Part shown: in pieces, positions 1 to 9,486 of the stretch
Layout of the letters: every line of letters starts with the position of its first letter
Position numbering within the stretch: position 1 is the first letter of the stretch
DNA from: Shinella sp. CPCC 101442
GTDB lineage: Bacteria > Pseudomonadota > Alphaproteobacteria > Rhizobiales > Rhizobiaceae
Direction: 5' to 3'
Length of the DNA stretch: 64,000 nt
Assembly (NCBI RefSeq): GCF_024704725.1
Contig: NZ_JALIQS010000004.1
Span: forward strand, 712,584 to 776,583
Position numbers and translations under genes: made by a program
The notes under the pieces: model-generated
What the model saw: the letters and a program-made list of their open reading frames with translations, nothing else
Told to the model about the DNA's origin: nothing
The model's database searches: none

Positions 1-1
1 T

Positions 2-478
2 CTGAAGCTCTATAACGGCGTCGGCGCTTTCTTCGGCGTGCCGGCAAAGACCTATGTCGGCATCTGGCTCGCCCATATGGGCTTCGGCCTGCCGCTCGCG
101 GTCTACCTGCTGCGCAACTACATGGCCGGCCTGCCGCGCGAAATCATGGAATCCGCCCGTGTCGACGGCGCTTCCGACTTCGATATCTTCGTGAAGATCA
201 TCCTGCCGCTGTCCTTCCCTGCACTCGCCTCGTTCTCCATCTTCCAGTTCCTGTGGACCTGGAACGACCTGCTCGTCGCCATGGTCTTCCTCGGCACGGG
301 CAATGACGAGCTGGTGCTGACCGGACGTCTTGTGAACCTGCTCGGTTCGCGCGGCGGTAACTGGGAAATCCTCACGGCCTCCGCCTTCATCACCATCATC
401 GTGCCCCTGATCGTGTTTTTCAGCCTGCAGCGCTATCTCGTGCGCGGCCTGCTGTCGGGCTCGGTCAAGGGCGGTTGA
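2..478 (+). CDS. aglG: Alpha-glucoside ABC transporter permease AglG, 5' truncated by window edge
   Basis: Inner-membrane permease of a binding-protein-dependent sugar importer, MalG-like. The frame is open to the first base of the window, so the start lies upstream and only about 158 C-terminal residues are seen. The EAA loop that docks the ATPase is visible (EIMESARVDGAS, then a conserved G/LP), followed by hydrophobic segments and the typical short C-terminus RGLLSGSVKGG. It is followed by the alpha-glucosidase aglA and ATPase aglK on the same strand, which is the known agl order in Sinorhizobium. The substrate (sucrose, maltose, trehalose type alpha-glucosides) is inferred from this context. 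Confidence 0.9.
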   Translation: MKLYNGVGAFFGVPAKTYVGIWLAHMGFGLPLAVYLLRNYMAGLPREIMESARVDGASDFDIFVKIILPLSFPALASFSIFQFLWTWNDLLVAMVFLGTGNDELVLTGRLVNLLGSRGGNWEILTASAFITIIVPLIVFFSLQRYLVRGLLSGSVKGG

Positions 479-483
479 TGAAA

Positions 484-535
484 GCAATTCCAGCAAAAGT
501 GTGAAGCGGTTTTGCGTCCGGAATTGCGTAAAACA
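484..535 (+). repeat. Short intergenic palindromic repeat (rhizobial RIME/REP-like)
   Basis: The aglG-aglA gap carries an imperfect hairpin: GCAATTCC (484-491) pairs with GGAATTGC (520-527), and inside it CAAAA (494-498) pairs with TTTTG (510-514) around the loop GTGTGAAGCGG. The sequence type (…AAAAGTGTGAAGCGGTTTT…) resembles, from memory, dispersed intergenic repeats of Rhizobiaceae. It may act as an mRNA-stabilising or processing element between the two cistrons. Copy number elsewhere in the genome cannot be seen here. Confidence 0.5.
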
Positions 536-558
536 AAGTAAAAACAGGACATACGAGA

Positions 559-2214
559 ATGACGACGACGTCGGATTCCACCCTTCTCATCCCGGACAAG
601 GACTGGTGGCGCGGCGCGGTGATCTACCAGATCTATCCGCGCTCGTTCCAGGACACCAATGGCGACGGGATCGGCGACCTCAAGGGCATCACCGAGCGGC
701 TTGCCCATGTCGCCTCGTTGGGCGCGGATGCGATCTGGATTTCGCCCTTCTTCACCTCGCCGATGAAGGATTTCGGCTACGACGTCTCGGACTACCAGGA
801 CGTCGATCCGATCTTCGGCGGACTCGCCGATTTCGACGCGCTGATCGCCGAGGCGCACCGCCTCAACATCCGCGTCATGATCGACCTTGTCCTGTCGCAC
901 ACCTCCGACAAACATCCGTGGTTCGTCGAAAGCCGCTCGCGGCGCACCAACCCGAAGGCGGACTGGTATGTCTGGTCGGATTCCAAGCCCGACGGCACGC
1001 CGCCGAACAACTGGCTGTCGATCTTCGGCGGCTCCGCCTGGCAGTGGGATCCGACGCGTCTGCAATATTACATGCACAATTTCCTGACCTCGCAGCCCGA
1101 CCTGAACCTGCACAATCCGGAAGTTCAGGATGCGTTGCTGTCGGTCGCCCGCTTCTGGCTGGAGCGCGGCGTCGATGGCTTCCGCCTCGACACGATCAAC
1201 TTCTATTTCCACGACAAGGAGCTGCGCGACAACCCGTCGCTCGCCCCCGAGCGCCGCAATGCGCAGACGGCGCCGGCCGTGAACCCCTACAACTATCAGG
1301 AACATCTCTACGACAAGAACCAGCCGGAGAACCTGGAATTCCTCAAGCGCTTCCGCGCCGTCATGGAAGAGTTTCCGGCGATTGCCGCCGTGGGCGAGGT
1401 CGGTGACAGCCAGCGTGGTCTCGAGATCGCCGGCGAATACACCTCCGGCGGCGACAAGATGCATATGTGCTACGCCTTCGAATTCCTCGCGCCCGATCCG
1501 CTGACGCCGGCCTTCGTCGCCGAAACGCAACACGCGCTGGAAAAGGCTGCCCCCGAAGGCTGGGTGTGCTGGGCCTTCTCCAACCACGACGTGATGCGCC
1601 ATGTCAGCCGCTGGGGCAATGCCGTCACCGACCACGAGGCCCATGCCAAGCTGCTGGCCAGCCTCTTGATGTCGCTGCGCGGTTCCGTCTGCATCTATCA
1701 GGGTGAAGAACTGGCGCTGCCGGAAGCGGAGCTCGCCTATGAGGACCTGCAGGATCCCTACGGCATCCAGTTCTGGCCGGATTTCAAGGGCCGCGACGGT
1801 TGCCGCACGCCCATGGTGTGGGAGGGTGACAAGCAGTCCGGCGGCTTCAGCCTCGGTAAGCCATGGCTTCCGGTTCCAAACGTCCATCTGGAGCGCGCCG
1901 TCAATGTGCAGGAGGGCGACGAGACCTCGGTGCTTTCGCATTACCGCCGTTTCCTCGCCTTCCGCAAGGAGCATGTGGCGCTGGTCAAGGGCGAGATCGA
2001 ATTCCAGTCGGCCGAGGGCGCGATCCTCTCCTTCGTGCGCACGCACGGCAACGAGAAGGTCTTTTGCGCCTTCAACATGAGCCCGATCGCACGTCTCGCC
2101 GAGCTTCCGGCGGGCCAGCTGGAGGTGCTTGAGGGGCACGGCTTCGGCAGCATCATGCATGAGGAAAACATCGAACTTCCGGCCTGGAGCGGGTTCTTCG
2201 CCCGCTTCGCGTAA
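559..2214 (+). CDS. aglA: Alpha-glucosidase (GH13), AglA
   Basis: Cytoplasmic glycoside hydrolase family 13 enzyme that hydrolyses imported alpha-glucosides. There is no signal peptide. The 551 residues carry the GH13 conserved regions: DLVLSHTS (about 109-116), GFRLD with the nucleophile D211, VGE with the acid/base E280, and FSNHD with D344. An early QIYPRSFQDTNGDGIGDL segment is typical of the oligo-1,6-glucosidase/alpha-glucosidase subfamily. The first ATG is preceded by a modest GAGA ribosome site. It lies between the permease aglG and the ATPase aglK, so uptake and hydrolysis are co-transcribed. Confidence 0.93.
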   Translation: MTTTSDSTLLIPDKDWWRGAVIYQIYPRSFQDTNGDGIGDLKGITERLAHVASLGADAIWISPFFTSPMKDFGYDVSDYQDVDPIFGGLADFDALIAEAHRLNIRVMIDLVLSHTSDKHPWFVESRSRRTNPKADWYVWSDSKPDGTPPNNWLSIFGGSAWQWDPTRLQYYMHNFLTSQPDLNLHNPEVQDALLSVARFWLERGVDGFRLDTINFYFHDKELRDNPSLAPERRNAQTAPAVNPYNYQEHLYDKNQPENLEFLKRFRAVMEEFPAIAAVGEVGDSQRGLEIAGEYTSGGDKMHMCYAFEFLAPDPLTPAFVAETQHALEKAAPEGWVCWAFSNHDVMRHVSRWGNAVTDHEAHAKLLASLLMSLRGSVCIYQGEELALPEAELAYEDLQDPYGIQFWPDFKGRDGCRTPMVWEGDKQSGGFSLGKPWLPVPNVHLERAVNVQEGDETSVLSHYRRFLAFRKEHVALVKGEIEFQSAEGAILSFVRTHGNEKVFCAFNMSPIARLAELPAGQLEVLEGHGFGSIMHEENIELPAWSGFFARFA

Positions 2215-2247
2215 CGGACTGAGAAATAGGACAAAGGGGAGAGAGAC

Positions 2248-3339
2248 ATGACAGGGCTGGTTCTCAAGGATATCCGTAAATCCTACGGCGCGGTGGACGT
2301 GATCCACGGCATCGATCTCGACATCAAGCAGGGCGAGTTCATCGTCTTCGTCGGCCCGTCCGGCTGCGGGAAGTCGACGCTGCTGCGCATGATCGCCGGT
2401 CTCGAGGAGATCACCGGCGGTGACATGACGATCGATGGCGAACGCGTCAACGACGTGCCGCCCTCCAAGCGCGGCATCGCCATGGTCTTCCAGTCCTACG
2501 CGCTCTATCCCCACATGACCGTCTACGACAACATGGCTTTCGGCATGCGGATCGCCGGCGAGAGCAAGGAGGAGATCGACCGCCGGGTGCGCGCGGCCGG
2601 GGATGTCCTCCAGCTCACCAAGTATCTCGACCGCCTGCCCAAGGCACTCTCGGGCGGTCAGCGGCAGCGCGTCGCCATCGGCCGCGCCATCTGCCGCAAC
2701 CCGAAAGTGTTCCTGTTCGACGAGCCGCTGTCGAACCTCGACGCGGCGCTGCGTGTCGCCACCCGCATCGAAATCGCCAAGCTCAACGAGAAGATGGCCG
2801 ACACGACGATGATCTATGTCACGCATGACCAGGTCGAGGCGATGACGCTTGCCGACCGCATCGTCGTGCTCTCGGCCGGCCATATCGAGCAGGTCGGCCC
2901 GCCGCTCGAGCTTTACGAACGCCCGGACAATCTCTTCGTTGCCCGCTTCATCGGCTCGCCCGCCATGAACATCATCCCCGCCAAGATCACCGCTGCCGGC
3001 GCATCGACGGCGGTGGAACTGACGGGCGGCCGGATTTCCAGCGTCGATATCCCGACGGCTGCCTCCGAAGCCGGCAAGACGGCAAGTTTCGGCGTCCGTC
3101 CGGAAGATCTTCAGATCTCGACCGGTGACGACTTCCTCTTCGAGGGCACGGTGTCGATCGTCGAGGCGCTCGGCGAGGTGACGCTGCTCTACATCGATGG
3201 TCTCGTGCAGGGCGAGCCGATCATCGCGAAGATCCCCGGCATCCTCGACGTCAAGCGCGGCGACAAGGTACGCTTCACGGCCGACAGGGCGAAGCTGCAT
3301 CTCTTCAATGCGGCCGGACAGAGCTACCGCGCTGTTTGA
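2248..3339 (+). CDS. aglK: Alpha-glucoside ABC transporter ATP-binding protein AglK
   Basis: ATPase of the agl importer (MalK/UgpC family, 363 residues). Visible are Walker A GPSGCGKST (36-44), Q-loop FQSYALYPHM (81-90), signature LSGGQRQR (134-141), Walker B FLFDEP (155-160), the H-loop in YVTHDQ, and a C-terminal TOBE/regulatory domain from about residue 240. It starts 33 bases after aglA with a GGGGAGAGAG ribosome site. It is the last gene of the agl operon. A hairpin follows at 3352-3374. Confidence 0.92.
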   Translation: MTGLVLKDIRKSYGAVDVIHGIDLDIKQGEFIVFVGPSGCGKSTLLRMIAGLEEITGGDMTIDGERVNDVPPSKRGIAMVFQSYALYPHMTVYDNMAFGMRIAGESKEEIDRRVRAAGDVLQLTKYLDRLPKALSGGQRQRVAIGRAICRNPKVFLFDEPLSNLDAALRVATRIEIAKLNEKMADTTMIYVTHDQVEAMTLADRIVVLSAGHIEQVGPPLELYERPDNLFVARFIGSPAMNIIPAKITAAGASTAVELTGGRISSVDIPTAASEAGKTASFGVRPEDLQISTGDDFLFEGTVSIVEALGEVTLLYIDGLVQGEPIIAKIPGILDVKRGDKVRFTADRAKLHLFNAAGQSYRAV

Positions 3340-3351
3340 TTCTGCATCAGG

Positions 3352-3374
3352 GCGGCAGGAATTGGGCCTGCCGC
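3352..3374 (+). terminator. Hairpin after aglK, possible terminator
   Basis: GCGGCAGG (3352-3359) pairs perfectly with CCTGCCGC (3367-3374) around a 7-base loop, 12 bases past the aglK stop. No T-run follows, so it may be a weak or factor-dependent terminator or an mRNA 3' stabiliser. Confidence 0.35.
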
Positions 3375-3439
3375 TCAACCCGATGTTAAGTCTTGCTGCC
3401 TAGGCTTTTCCTGAAAAATGAAATGCCAGGGACAGGCAA

Positions 3440-3850
3440 ATGGGCATCGGGCAGACACCGCGCAACAACTACCTGAACAAGGAAGAGTCCTTCATGTACG
3501 ATCGGGAAAAGAGTTTCCCGATGGAGGATACCTGTAACGAGGCGCGCATCGAGTTCACCGAGAACGGCGGCCTCATGAATCTCGTTTCCCGTCGCGGCCT
3601 GATCGTCAAGCTCTCGCGCAGCGGCGCCGTCATCACCATGACGACGAAGTTTCAACTGCCGCGCAATTTCTACCTCGATATCGTCAGCGCCCGTCTGCCG
3701 ATGGTGGGCTGCCTGACGCAACGGGTCTATCCCAACGACGTGGTCGAGGCTCGCTTCCTGCGCCTGCTTTCCGACAAGGACCTGCAGCGCATCTTCGTCT
3801 ATTCGACGCACCGCAACCATCAGGGCCGGACGCTGGATATCTACAGCTGA
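3440..3850 (+). CDS. PilZ-like small protein
   Basis: A 136-residue protein of about the size of a lone PilZ domain. The segment VSRRGLIVKLSRSGAVI resembles the PilZ core motif ([DN]xSxxG-like LSRSGA), and the following strands (FYLDIVSARLPMVGCLTQRVYPNDVVEARFLR) fit a small beta-barrel. The upstream RxxxR of a c-di-GMP binder is not evident, so ligand binding is doubtful. An internal ATG at 3494 has a better ribosome site (AAGGAAGAG) and would give 118 residues; the start is uncertain. It stands alone between agl and edd and converges on edd across a shared terminator. Confidence 0.6.
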   Translation: MGIGQTPRNNYLNKEESFMYDREKSFPMEDTCNEARIEFTENGGLMNLVSRRGLIVKLSRSGAVITMTTKFQLPRNFYLDIVSARLPMVGCLTQRVYPNDVVEARFLRLLSDKDLQRIFVYSTHRNHQGRTLDIYS

Positions 3851-3855
3851 TGCAA

Positions 3856-3880
3856 AAAGAGGGGCGAAACGCCCCTCTTT
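3856..3880. terminator. Bidirectional intrinsic terminator between PilZ-like gene and edd
   Basis: Perfect 10-bp stem AAAGAGGGGC / GCCCCTCTTT with loop GAAAC. The stem is flanked by A-runs and T-runs, so it can stop transcripts from both convergent genes. Confidence 0.85.
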
Positions 3881-3884
3881 CCCT

Positions 3885-5705
3885 TTATGCGAACAGCACG
3901 CTCGCCCCGTGATCGGCCGGCCCCGAAAGGGCGCGGAAGGAAGCGAAGAGCTCGCGGCCCATACCGAATTCGTTGCCGGAGAGATCGGCCGTCGCCTGCG
4001 GGCGGGCGGCGAATTCGGCTGCGTTGACCAGAACCTCGATCGTGCCATGGGTTGCATCCAGCCGGATCATGTCGCCGTTCCGGATACGGCCGATCGGGCC
4101 GTTATCGACCGCCTCGGGCGTCACGTGGATGGCGGCCGGCACCTTGCCGGATGCGCCGGACATGCGGCCGTCGGTGAGCAGTGCCACGCGCTGGCCGCGA
4201 TCCTGCAAAATGCCGAGCACGGTGGTCAGCTTGTGCAGTTCCGGCATGCCATTCGATTTCGGCCCCTGGAAGCGCACGACGGCGATGAAATCGCCGGTTA
4301 GCTCGCCGGCCTTGAAGGCAGCGTTGAGTTCCAGCTGATCGTGGAAGACCTTTGCCGGCGCCTCGATGACATGGCGTTCCGGCTTGACGGCCGAAATCTT
4401 GATGACGGCCTTGCCGACATTGCCGGTCAGCATCTTGAGGCCGCCCGTCGCCTGGAAGGGGGTCTCGATACTGGCAAGCACCTTCGGGTCGTGGCTGACC
4501 TTCGGCGATCGTTCGCGCACGACCGTGCCGTTCTCGCCGAGCCTGGCATCGACCGTATAGGATTTGAGGCCCTGGCCATACACCGTGCGTACGTCGTCGT
4601 GCAGCATGCCGGTCTTCAAGAGTTCCTGGATGAGGAACCCCATGCCGCCGGCGGCATGGAAATGGTTTACGTCGGCAAGGCCGTTCGGATAGACGCGGGC
4701 CAGCAGCGGCACGACGTCGGACAGTTCGGAAATATCCTGCCATGTCAGCACGATGCCGGCGGCGCGCGCCATGGCGATGAGATGCAGCGTGTGGTTGGTC
4801 GAGCCGCCCGTGGCGTGCAGGCCGACGACGCCGTTGACGACGGAACGCTCGTCGATCATCTCGCCGGCCGGCGTGAATTCATTGCCCTGCGCGGTGATGG
4901 CAAGCGCCCGCTTGGCGGCTTCCTTGGTCAGCGCATCGCGCAGCGGCGTGCCGGGATTGATGAAGGAGGCGCCGGGCATGTGGAAGCCCATGATCTCCAT
5001 CAGCATCTGGTTGGAATTGGCGGTGCCGTAGAAGGTGCAGGTGCCGGGGCCGTGATAGGACTTGGATTCGGCTTCGAGAAGCTCCGCCCGGCCGGCCTTG
5101 CCTTCGGCGAAGAGCTGGCGCACGCGCGCCTTCTCGTCGTTCGGCAGGCCCGAGGTCATGGGACCGGCGGGAATGAAGACGGCAGGCAGGTGGCCGAAGG
5201 TCAGCGCCGCGATCGTCAGGCCCGGCACGATCTTGTCGCAGACGCCGAGATAGACGACCGAATCGAACATGTTGTGCGACAGGCCGATACCGGCCGCCAT
5301 GGCGATGAGATCGCGCGAGAACAGCGACAGTTCCATGCCCGGCTGGCCCTGGGTGACGCCGTCGCACATGGCGGGTACGCCGCCGGCGACTTGCGCCACG
5401 CCGCCCGCTTCCCGCGCGGCGTCACGGATCAGCGCCGGATAAGTCTCGAACGGCTGGTGAGCCGAGAGCATGTCGTTGTAGGAGGTGATGATGCCGAGGT
5501 TGGGGACGCGATCACCGGCGAGCGCATCCTTCTCGGCGGGGGAACAGACCGCAAAGCCATGCGCGAGGTTGCCGCAGGAGAGCACCGAGCGGTGCACGCC
5601 CTTGGAGATGGCGGCGCGAATGCGGCCGAGATAGGGCTCGCGGTGCGGCTTCGAGCGTTCGACGATGCGGGCGGTGATGGCTTCAATGCGCTTGTCGGCG
5701 GACAT
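3885..5705 (-). CDS. edd: 6-phosphogluconate dehydratase
   Basis: First dedicated enzyme of the Entner-Doudoroff pathway: 6-phosphogluconate to 2-keto-3-deoxy-6-phosphogluconate, an iron-sulfur IlvD/Edd-family dehydratase in the cytoplasm. The start [10 protein letters not shown] gives 606 residues, the usual Edd length; a 12-residue upstream extension is less likely. Recognisable segments are [26 protein letters not shown] (cluster cysteine) and the C-terminal [22 protein letters not shown]. It is last in a zwf-pgl-edd operon, 122 bases after pgl. Confidence 0.95.
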   Translation of the reverse strand: MSADKRIEAITARIVERSKPHREPYLGRIRAAISKGVHRSVLSCGNLAHGFAVCSPAEKDALAGDRVPNLGIITSYNDMLSAHQPFETYPALIRDAAREAGGVAQVAGGVPAMCDGVTQGQPGMELSLFSRDLIAMAAGIGLSHNMFDSVVYLGVCDKIVPGLTIAALTFGHLPAVFIPAGPMTSGLPNDEKARVRQLFAEGKAGRAELLEAESKSYHGPGTCTFYGTANSNQMLMEIMGFHMPGASFINPGTPLRDALTKEAAKRALAITAQGNEFTPAGEMIDERSVVNGVVGLHATGGSTNHTLHLIAMARAAGIVLTWQDISELSDVVPLLARVYPNGLADVNHFHAAGGMGFLIQELLKTGMLHDDVRTVYGQGLKSYTVDARLGENGTVVRERSPKVSHDPKVLASIETPFQATGGLKMLTGNVGKAVIKISAVKPERHVIEAPAKVFHDQLELNAAFKAGELTGDFIAVVRFQGPKSNGMPELHKLTTVLGILQDRGQRVALLTDGRMSGASGKVPAAIHVTPEAVDNGPIGRIRNGDMIRLDATHGTIEVLVNAAEFAARPQATADLSGNEFGMGRELFASFRALSGPADHGASVLFA

Positions 5706-5827
5706 GGGATTATCCTGACTTCCTCGATTGCATTTGTGCACGGCAAGGCGAGCGGGAGCGCTGCGCCATCCGCGGGTAAAACGGCGCCTCGCGCCGCGGC
5801 ATGTTCGGCTTCAGCCGGCTGGACGTG

Positions 5828-6526
5828 CTAGGGCGCCCAGTAGATATCGACCGGCGTTGCCGCGCGCCGCAGAATGGCGCGGATCGGCATGTCGGTTTCG
5901 GGACCATCCGCTTTCGCGGCGGCCAGAACGTCCTTCTTGCCCTGGCCTTCGATATGCAACACCAGAAGGCGGGCATCCTGAAGGCTGGCGAAGGTAAAGG
6001 TGAGGCGGGTCTCGCCTGCACCCTCGGCTTCCATGGTGATGACGCCGCGCGGCGTGGCAGCCGAGATCGCCTCGTCAAGCTTGCTGCCACCGGGGAAGAA
6101 CGAGGCCGTATGGCCGTCCGTTCCCATGCCGAGAATGGCGACGTCGAAGGGAGCGCCGAGCGAGGCGGCATCCGCCGACACGATCTTCGCCGCCTCTTCC
6201 GCGCTGCCGGCTTCCCGGTAGAGCGGCAGGAAGCCAGCGGCCTTCGCCTTGTCCTGAAGCAGGTTGTCGGAAACGAGCAGGTGGTTCGAGCGCGGGTTAT
6301 CCGCCGGCACGAAGCGCTCGTCGACAAGCGTGACCGTCACCTTGGCCCAGTCGATGTCGCGGCTGGACAGCGCCTTGAAGAAGGCCTTTGGCGTCGAGCC
6401 GCCGGAGACGGCGATGGTCGCCTTGCCGCGTGCGGCGATAGCCTCGGCAAGCGTGGCGGAAACCGTGTCCGCCAGACCTTCGGCCAGGGCCGCACCGTCC
6501 TTGAATTCGTGCAGTCTCGCGCTCAT
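5828..6526 (-). CDS. pgl: 6-phosphogluconolactonase
   Basis: Hydrolyses 6-phosphogluconolactone to 6-phosphogluconate. The 232 residues are of the DevB/SOL type, with ATIAVSGGSTPKAFF near the N-terminus, VTLVDERFVPADNPRSNHLLV, and GMGTDGHTASFFPG, all family signatures. It begins 9 bases after the zwf stop, consistent with tight co-transcription, and supplies substrate to edd downstream. Confidence 0.95.
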   Translation of the reverse strand: MSARLHEFKDGAALAEGLADTVSATLAEAIAARGKATIAVSGGSTPKAFFKALSSRDIDWAKVTVTLVDERFVPADNPRSNHLLVSDNLLQDKAKAAGFLPLYREAGSAEEAAKIVSADAASLGAPFDVAILGMGTDGHTASFFPGGSKLDEAISAATPRGVITMEAEGAGETRLTFTFASLQDARLLVLHIEGQGKKDVLAAAKADGPETDMPIRAILRRAATPVDIYWAP

Positions 6527-6535
6527 CGGGCTTCC

Positions 6536-8008
6536 TTACGATTCATGCCAGGTGCGGCCGTCGCGCTCGATAAGCGCGATCGACTGGCTCGGACCCCAGG
6601 TGCCTGCCGTGTAGCCCTGCGCGAGCTGGCCCGTCGCTTCCCAGGCCTTGAGGATCGGATCGACCCAGCGCCATGCGGCTTCCACTTCGTCGCGGCGCAT
6701 GAAGAGCGTCTGGTTGTTCCTGATGACGTCGAGCAGCAGACGCTCGTAGGCATCCGCGTTGCGGGCGTCGAAGGCCTCGGCGAAGCTCATGTCGAGCGAA
6801 ACGTTGCGCAGGCGCATGCCGCCCGGACCGGGGTCCTTGATCATCAGCGACTGCTTGACGCCTTCATCCGGCTGCAGGCGGATGATGAGCTGGTTGGCCT
6901 CGATACGGCCCGCCGTCGGGTCGAAGATCGAATGCGGGATCGGCTTGAAGGTGATGACGATCTCCGACATGCGCGCGGCAAGGCGCTTGCCCGTGCGGAT
7001 GTAGAAGGGCACGCCCGCCCAACGCCAGTTGCCGATCTCGGCCTTGATGCCGACGAAGGTTTCGGTGTTGGAGACACCGCCTTCCAGTTCCTCGAGATAA
7101 CCCTTGACCGGGCCGCCGGCCGAAGCGCCGGCGCGGTACTGGCCGCGCACCGTCAGGCGCTCGACATTGTACTGGTCGATCGGCTTGAGGGCGCGCAGCA
7201 CCTTCAGCTTTTCGTCGCGCACGGCTTCCGCATCCATGGAGGAGGGTACTTCCATCGCGACAAGGCAGAGCAGCTGGAGAATGTGGTTCTGCACCATGTC
7301 GCGCAGCGCGCCGGCCTTGTCATAGTAGCCGGCACGGCTTTCGAGGCCGACGGCTTCGGCCACCGTGATCTGCACATGGTCGATATGGGCGGAGTTCCAC
7401 AGCGGCTCGTAGAGCGCGTTGGCAAAGCGCAGCGCCATCAGGTTCTGCACCGTCTCCTTGCCGAGATAGTGGTCGATGCGGAAAATCTGCTCTTCGCGGA
7501 ACACCTTGCCGATCGTGTTGTTCAGCTCGTTGGCGGAGGCAAGGTCGCGGCCGATCGGCTTTTCGACGACAATACGGGTCTGCTTGGTGATCAGCTTGTG
7601 GTCGCGGATTTTTTCCGAGATGTCGCCGAAGATCGCAGGCGCCACAGCCAGATAAAAGGCGCGCACGCGTTCCTTGCCCTCGTCGAGCAGGTCCTTCAGC
7701 TTGTCCCAGCCCTGGTCGGACTTGGCATCGACGGCGACGTAGAACAACCGGTCGCAGAAAATCCTGATCTGCTCGTCGTCGAGCTCTTCGGCCTTCAGGT
7801 GCTCCGTCAGCGCATCGACGGCGAACTTGCGGTATTCCGCGTCCGTAAAGGCGGTACGCGACGCGCCGATGATGCGCGTCGGATCGGAAAGCTGGCCCGC
7901 GAGCTGCCGGTGGTAGAGGGCCGGAAGGAGCTTGCGTTCCGCAAGATCGCCGGTTCCGCCGAAGACGACATAGTCGAAGGGTTCAACAGGAATGATCTGG
8001 CTGCTCAT
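6536..8008 (-). CDS. zwf: Glucose-6-phosphate 1-dehydrogenase
   Basis: NADP-dependent oxidation of glucose 6-phosphate to the lactone, the entry to the Entner-Doudoroff and oxidative pentose-phosphate routes. The 490-residue length is normal. The nucleotide-binding loop GGTGDLA is at residues 17-23, and the active-site signature RIDHYLGK at 177-184 contains the substrate-binding lysine K184. First gene of zwf-pgl-edd; an AT-rich promoter region lies between it and the puuB-like gene. Confidence 0.95.
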   Translation of the reverse strand: MSSQIIPVEPFDYVVFGGTGDLAERKLLPALYHRQLAGQLSDPTRIIGASRTAFTDAEYRKFAVDALTEHLKAEELDDEQIRIFCDRLFYVAVDAKSDQGWDKLKDLLDEGKERVRAFYLAVAPAIFGDISEKIRDHKLITKQTRIVVEKPIGRDLASANELNNTIGKVFREEQIFRIDHYLGKETVQNLMALRFANALYEPLWNSAHIDHVQITVAEAVGLESRAGYYDKAGALRDMVQNHILQLLCLVAMEVPSSMDAEAVRDEKLKVLRALKPIDQYNVERLTVRGQYRAGASAGGPVKGYLEELEGGVSNTETFVGIKAEIGNWRWAGVPFYIRTGKRLAARMSEIVITFKPIPHSIFDPTAGRIEANQLIIRLQPDEGVKQSLMIKDPGPGGMRLRNVSLDMSFAEAFDARNADAYERLLLDVIRNNQTLFMRRDEVEAAWRWVDPILKAWEATGQLAQGYTAGTWGPSQSIALIERDGRTWHES

Positions 8009-8040
8009 CGGATATCTCGATCTCGTTCTGTTGCCGGGTG

Positions 8041-8064
8041 TTATAATCTAATCGATTTAAAAAC
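8041..8064 (-). promoter_or_regulatory. AT-rich zwf upstream region with AATCGATT palindrome
   Basis: About 35-60 bases upstream of zwf the sequence turns AT-rich and contains the palindrome AATCGATT (8050-8057) with TTATAA beside it, on a background of high GC. It probably holds the zwf promoter -10 region and could hold an operator for an RpiR/HexR-type regulator. The regulator assignment is a guess. Confidence 0.35.
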
Positions 8065-8104
8065 ACCAGCGTGCAACGCAACAAAATCGGTGTTTCCGAA
8101 CAGA

Positions 8105-9388
8105 TCAGAGCTTGTCGCGTAGCGCGTACCACGTCATGGCGAGGAACAGAAGCGGCGTGCGGAACCTCGGGCCACCGGGAAAGGCCGGGATTTTCAGAGC
8201 CTTCAACTGGTCGAGTTCCTTGGCACCGCCGGTCACCTCCTCGGCGTAGAGCTTGCCACAATAGTTTGACAACATGACACCATGGCCGGAATAGCCGCCG
8301 ATCGTCGTGATGCCGGGCATGACCTCGCGCACATAGGGTTTGCGCGGCATGGTGATGCCGACGGAGCCGCCCCAGGCATGGGTGAGCTCGATGCCCTTCA
8401 GTTCAGGATAGACTTCCTCGATCTGCCGGCGGATGGGCGGTGCCATGTCGTCGAGATTTTCCGAATAGGCCTCGCGCCCGCCAAACAGCAGGCGGCCGTC
8501 GCGGGTCTTGCGGAAATAACGCACGACGAAACGCGTGTCGGCAATCGATTCACCGCCGGGAATGATCGAGGGGAATTTGTTGAGCGGCACGGTTGCGCCG
8601 ATGAAGGAGCGGATCGGCATGACATGCGATGCGGTTTTGGGTTCGAGATTGCCGATATAGGCGTTGCAGCAGATCAACGCCTTGTCGGCGCGGATCGTAC
8701 CCCTGGCGGTGGTGATGACCGCCTTGCCGCCCGTCCGCTCGATCTTCAGGGCAGGGGTCTTTTCATGCAGGCCCGCACCGGCGGCCTGCGCTGCGCGGGC
8801 AATACCGACCAGGAGCTTCATCGGGTGGATATGGCCGGTGCCGATATCGCGCATGCCGAAGAAGAAGCGTTTCGAACCGACGCGCTGTTCGGTCTCCGCC
8901 CGGTCCATGTAGCTCAGATGGTTGTAGCCGAAGCGCGTCGCGGCGATCTCGATGTGATCGCGAAACTCCTTCTCGTAGCTCGCCTTGTGGCTCACATTGA
9001 GCTGGCCGGGCACGTAGTCGATGTCGAGGCTGTGATCTGTGGCGAAATCGTGAATATGCTGTTTGGCATTTTCCGCAAGGTCGAACAGCGCCTTGGCGCG
9101 CTCGAAGCCGAGTTCCGCTTCAAGGGTTTCCGCGTCGGAGCGCTGGCCGGTTCCGAGCTGGCCGCCGTTGCGGCCGGAGGCGCCGTCGCCGAAGCGATGC
9201 GCCTCGATGAGCGTGACACGCACGCCCTTCTTCGCAAGGTTGTAGGCGGCCTGCAGGCCGGTGAAGCCACCGCCGACAATGGCGACATCGGTCTCGACGG
9301 AGCCGTCGAGCGGGGCATATTCGGGCCGGTCGCCGACGCTGGCCTCATACCAGGAGACACCGGGGGAAATCGGGCTTTGCCAGGGCAT
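8105..9388 (-). CDS. FAD-dependent oxidoreductase, gamma-glutamylputrescine oxidase-like (PuuB-type)
   Basis: DAO-family flavoprotein of 427 residues. The N-terminal dinucleotide-binding motif DVAIVGGGFTGLQAAYNLAKKG and the following SGRNGGQ are typical of PuuB/YgaF/OrdL amine oxidases. The ATG at 9388 (MPWQSP) is preferred to a GTG three codons upstream. It lies downstream of a glutamine-synthetase-like gene of the PuuA kind, which suggests oxidation of gamma-glutamylputrescine or a related gamma-glutamylated amine. The exact substrate cannot be read from the sequence. Confidence 0.8.
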   Translation of the reverse strand: MPWQSPISPGVSWYEASVGDRPEYAPLDGSVETDVAIVGGGFTGLQAAYNLAKKGVRVTLIEAHRFGDGASGRNGGQLGTGQRSDAETLEAELGFERAKALFDLAENAKQHIHDFATDHSLDIDYVPGQLNVSHKASYEKEFRDHIEIAATRFGYNHLSYMDRAETEQRVGSKRFFFGMRDIGTGHIHPMKLLVGIARAAQAAGAGLHEKTPALKIERTGGKAVITTARGTIRADKALICCNAYIGNLEPKTASHVMPIRSFIGATVPLNKFPSIIPGGESIADTRFVVRYFRKTRDGRLLFGGREAYSENLDDMAPPIRRQIEEVYPELKGIELTHAWGGSVGITMPRKPYVREVMPGITTIGGYSGHGVMLSNYCGKLYAEEVTGGAKELDQLKALKIPAFPGGPRFRTPLLFLAMTWYALRDKL

Positions 9389-9486
9389 TGCACACACTCA
9401 TTCGGTCAAGAGGGTGCGGCGGCGCGCCGGGGCGCCGGCCGCTTCTCAGGGACTGATCGTTTCGGCGGCCCGGACCGCCTGATAGC

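Noticed and set aside
433..3378. 981-residue open frame on the minus strand
   Set aside because: It is antisense to aglA and aglK, which have complete catalytic motifs; long antisense frames are expected in GC-rich coding DNA.
5801..8122. 773-residue open frame on the plus strand
   Set aside because: It lies opposite pgl and zwf, both certain genes.
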